NCBI GenBank assembly: GCA_017407835.1
Contig: JAFQVV010000014.1
Location: 1-32,997 of the forward strand
Source of the DNA: Clostridia bacterium
GTDB taxonomy: Bacteria; Bacillota; Clostridia; Oscillospirales; CAG-272
Reading direction: 5' to 3'
DNA length: 32,997 nt
This document shows positions 32,609 through 32,997 of the stretch, one piece after another. The notes under the pieces were generated by a model. It was not told where the DNA came from and did no database searches. It saw only the letters and a list, made by a program, of their open reading frames with translations. The position numbers and the translations under genes are program-made. How positions within the stretch are numbered: the first letter of the stretch is position 1; each line of letters opens with the position of its first letter.

Positions 32609-32997
32609 TACGAATTGCCATATGCGATGACGAGAAAAAGATACTCGACGAAGTAGAGGGATATATCAAGAATTACGCGGGAAAGGAAAATATTGCTGAT
32701 ATTGAGATTTTCCGCTTTGATTCTGCCAGATCGTTGCTGAGTGCGTTGGAGGACGGCAAAACCTTCGACATCTTCGTGCTTGACGTTTACATCGGTGACG
32801 AAATGGGAACGGCTCTTGCCGGTGATATCCGTAAATTCGGGATCGAAAGTCCCATCATTTTCGCAACGACCTCGCTCGAACACGCTCCGCAGAGCTATGA
32901 AACAGGAACGCTCCGATATCTCATAAAGCCAATCAATCCCGGAAAGTTTTATGAAGCGATGGGCGTGGCTCTTGCTCAAGCCCGAAAAATGAGTGAA
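32605..32997 (+). CDS. LytTR/AgrA-type response regulator, receiver part, cut by the window edge
   Basis: 131 codons are open to the edge. The receiver domain begins IRIAICDDEKKILDEVEGYI, with the acidic pair Asp8-Asp9, phospho-acceptor Asp60 in FVLDVYIGDEMGTALAGDIR, Thr88 in IIFATTS and Lys108 in LIKPINP. The CDDE opening and the spacing are characteristic of AgrA/ComE-like regulators, whose C-terminal LytTR DNA-binding domain would lie beyond the edge. AAGGAGG precedes the ATG, which overlaps the XRE stop. A GHKL-type histidine kinase would be expected next. LytTR itself is not seen, so the subfamily is inferred from the receiver. Confidence 0.82.
   Translation, partial: MIRIAICDDEKKILDEVEGYIKNYAGKENIADIEIFRFDSARSLLSALEDGKTFDIFVLDVYIGDEMGTALAGDIRKFGIESPIIFATTSLEHAPQSYETGTLRYLIKPINPGKFYEAMGVALAQARKMSE

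Overview
The window reads as chromosomal DNA of a spore-forming, low-G+C-lineage (Firmicutes/Bacillota) anaerobe of the class Clostridia, probably related to the Oscillospiraceae/Ruminococcaceae. The grounds are: a HrcA/CIRCE-controlled hrcA-grpE-dnaK operon with a DnaK that lacks the N-terminal-domain insertion of proteobacterial DnaK; an intact spoIIAA-spoIIAB-sigF sporulation operon; formate-tetrahydrofolate ligase; MEP-pathway isoprenoid genes; strong AGGAGG ribosome sites and near-consensus sigma-A promoters. Most of the window has moderately high G+C housekeeping codon use. A few A+T-rich accessory patches stand out, at about 21.2-21.6 kb and from about 31.3 kb to the right end. The species cannot be fixed from the sequence.

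Layout. 1-2.8 kb (minus): heat-shock operon hrcA-grpE-dnaK (dnaK runs off the left edge) behind a CIRCE operator. 2.9-3.6 kb (minus): a histidine phosphatase. 3.8-5.6 kb (plus): a membrane-anchored alpha/beta hydrolase overlapping a three-cysteine DUF5131/Gp37-Gp68 protein. 5.7-6.7 kb (minus): a triple-S1-domain RNA-binding protein. 6.8-11.8 kb (plus): a seven-gene run, DUF896-fhs-tsaE-tsaB-rpiB-ispD-ispF, joining one-carbon metabolism, t6A tRNA modification, pentose phosphate and isoprenoid synthesis; rpe follows. 12.8-13.5 kb (minus): an MgtC/SapB membrane protein. 13.7-17.2 kb (minus): response regulator, sensor kinase and HtrA-type protease, an arrangement reminiscent of the WalRK-HtrA envelope-stress locus. 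17.6-18.3 kb (plus): an XRE regulator. 18.4-19.8 kb (minus): a ComEC-like metallo-beta-lactamase-fold protein. 20.0-21.1 kb (plus): ychF, then a small A+T-rich DUF6809-like gene. 21.7-23.5 kb (minus): a HAAS/DUF1700-like and DUF4097 pair. 23.6-25.8 kb (plus): trmB, nitroreductase, truB. 25.8-27.5 kb (minus): spoIIAA-spoIIAB-sigF.

27.6-33.0 kb is the accessory end. A COG1106-type AAA/ABC ATPase is operonic with a HEPN-fold candidate ribonuclease, a plausible two-gene defence or toxin module and the best candidate here for an undescribed system. A HerA-like DUF853 ATPase follows behind its own consensus promoter, then a DUF4177 protein. After a strong terminator come two adjacent palindromic hairpins, a frameshifted TnpV transposon gene coupled to a second DUF6809-like paralogue, and an XRE regulator coupled to a LytTR-type (AgrA-like) response-regulator receiver that runs off the right edge.

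No tRNA, rRNA, CRISPR array or recognisable riboswitch was seen. Promoter and terminator calls come from reading by eye and have not been tested computationally. Family names come from recalled motifs, not from database searches.
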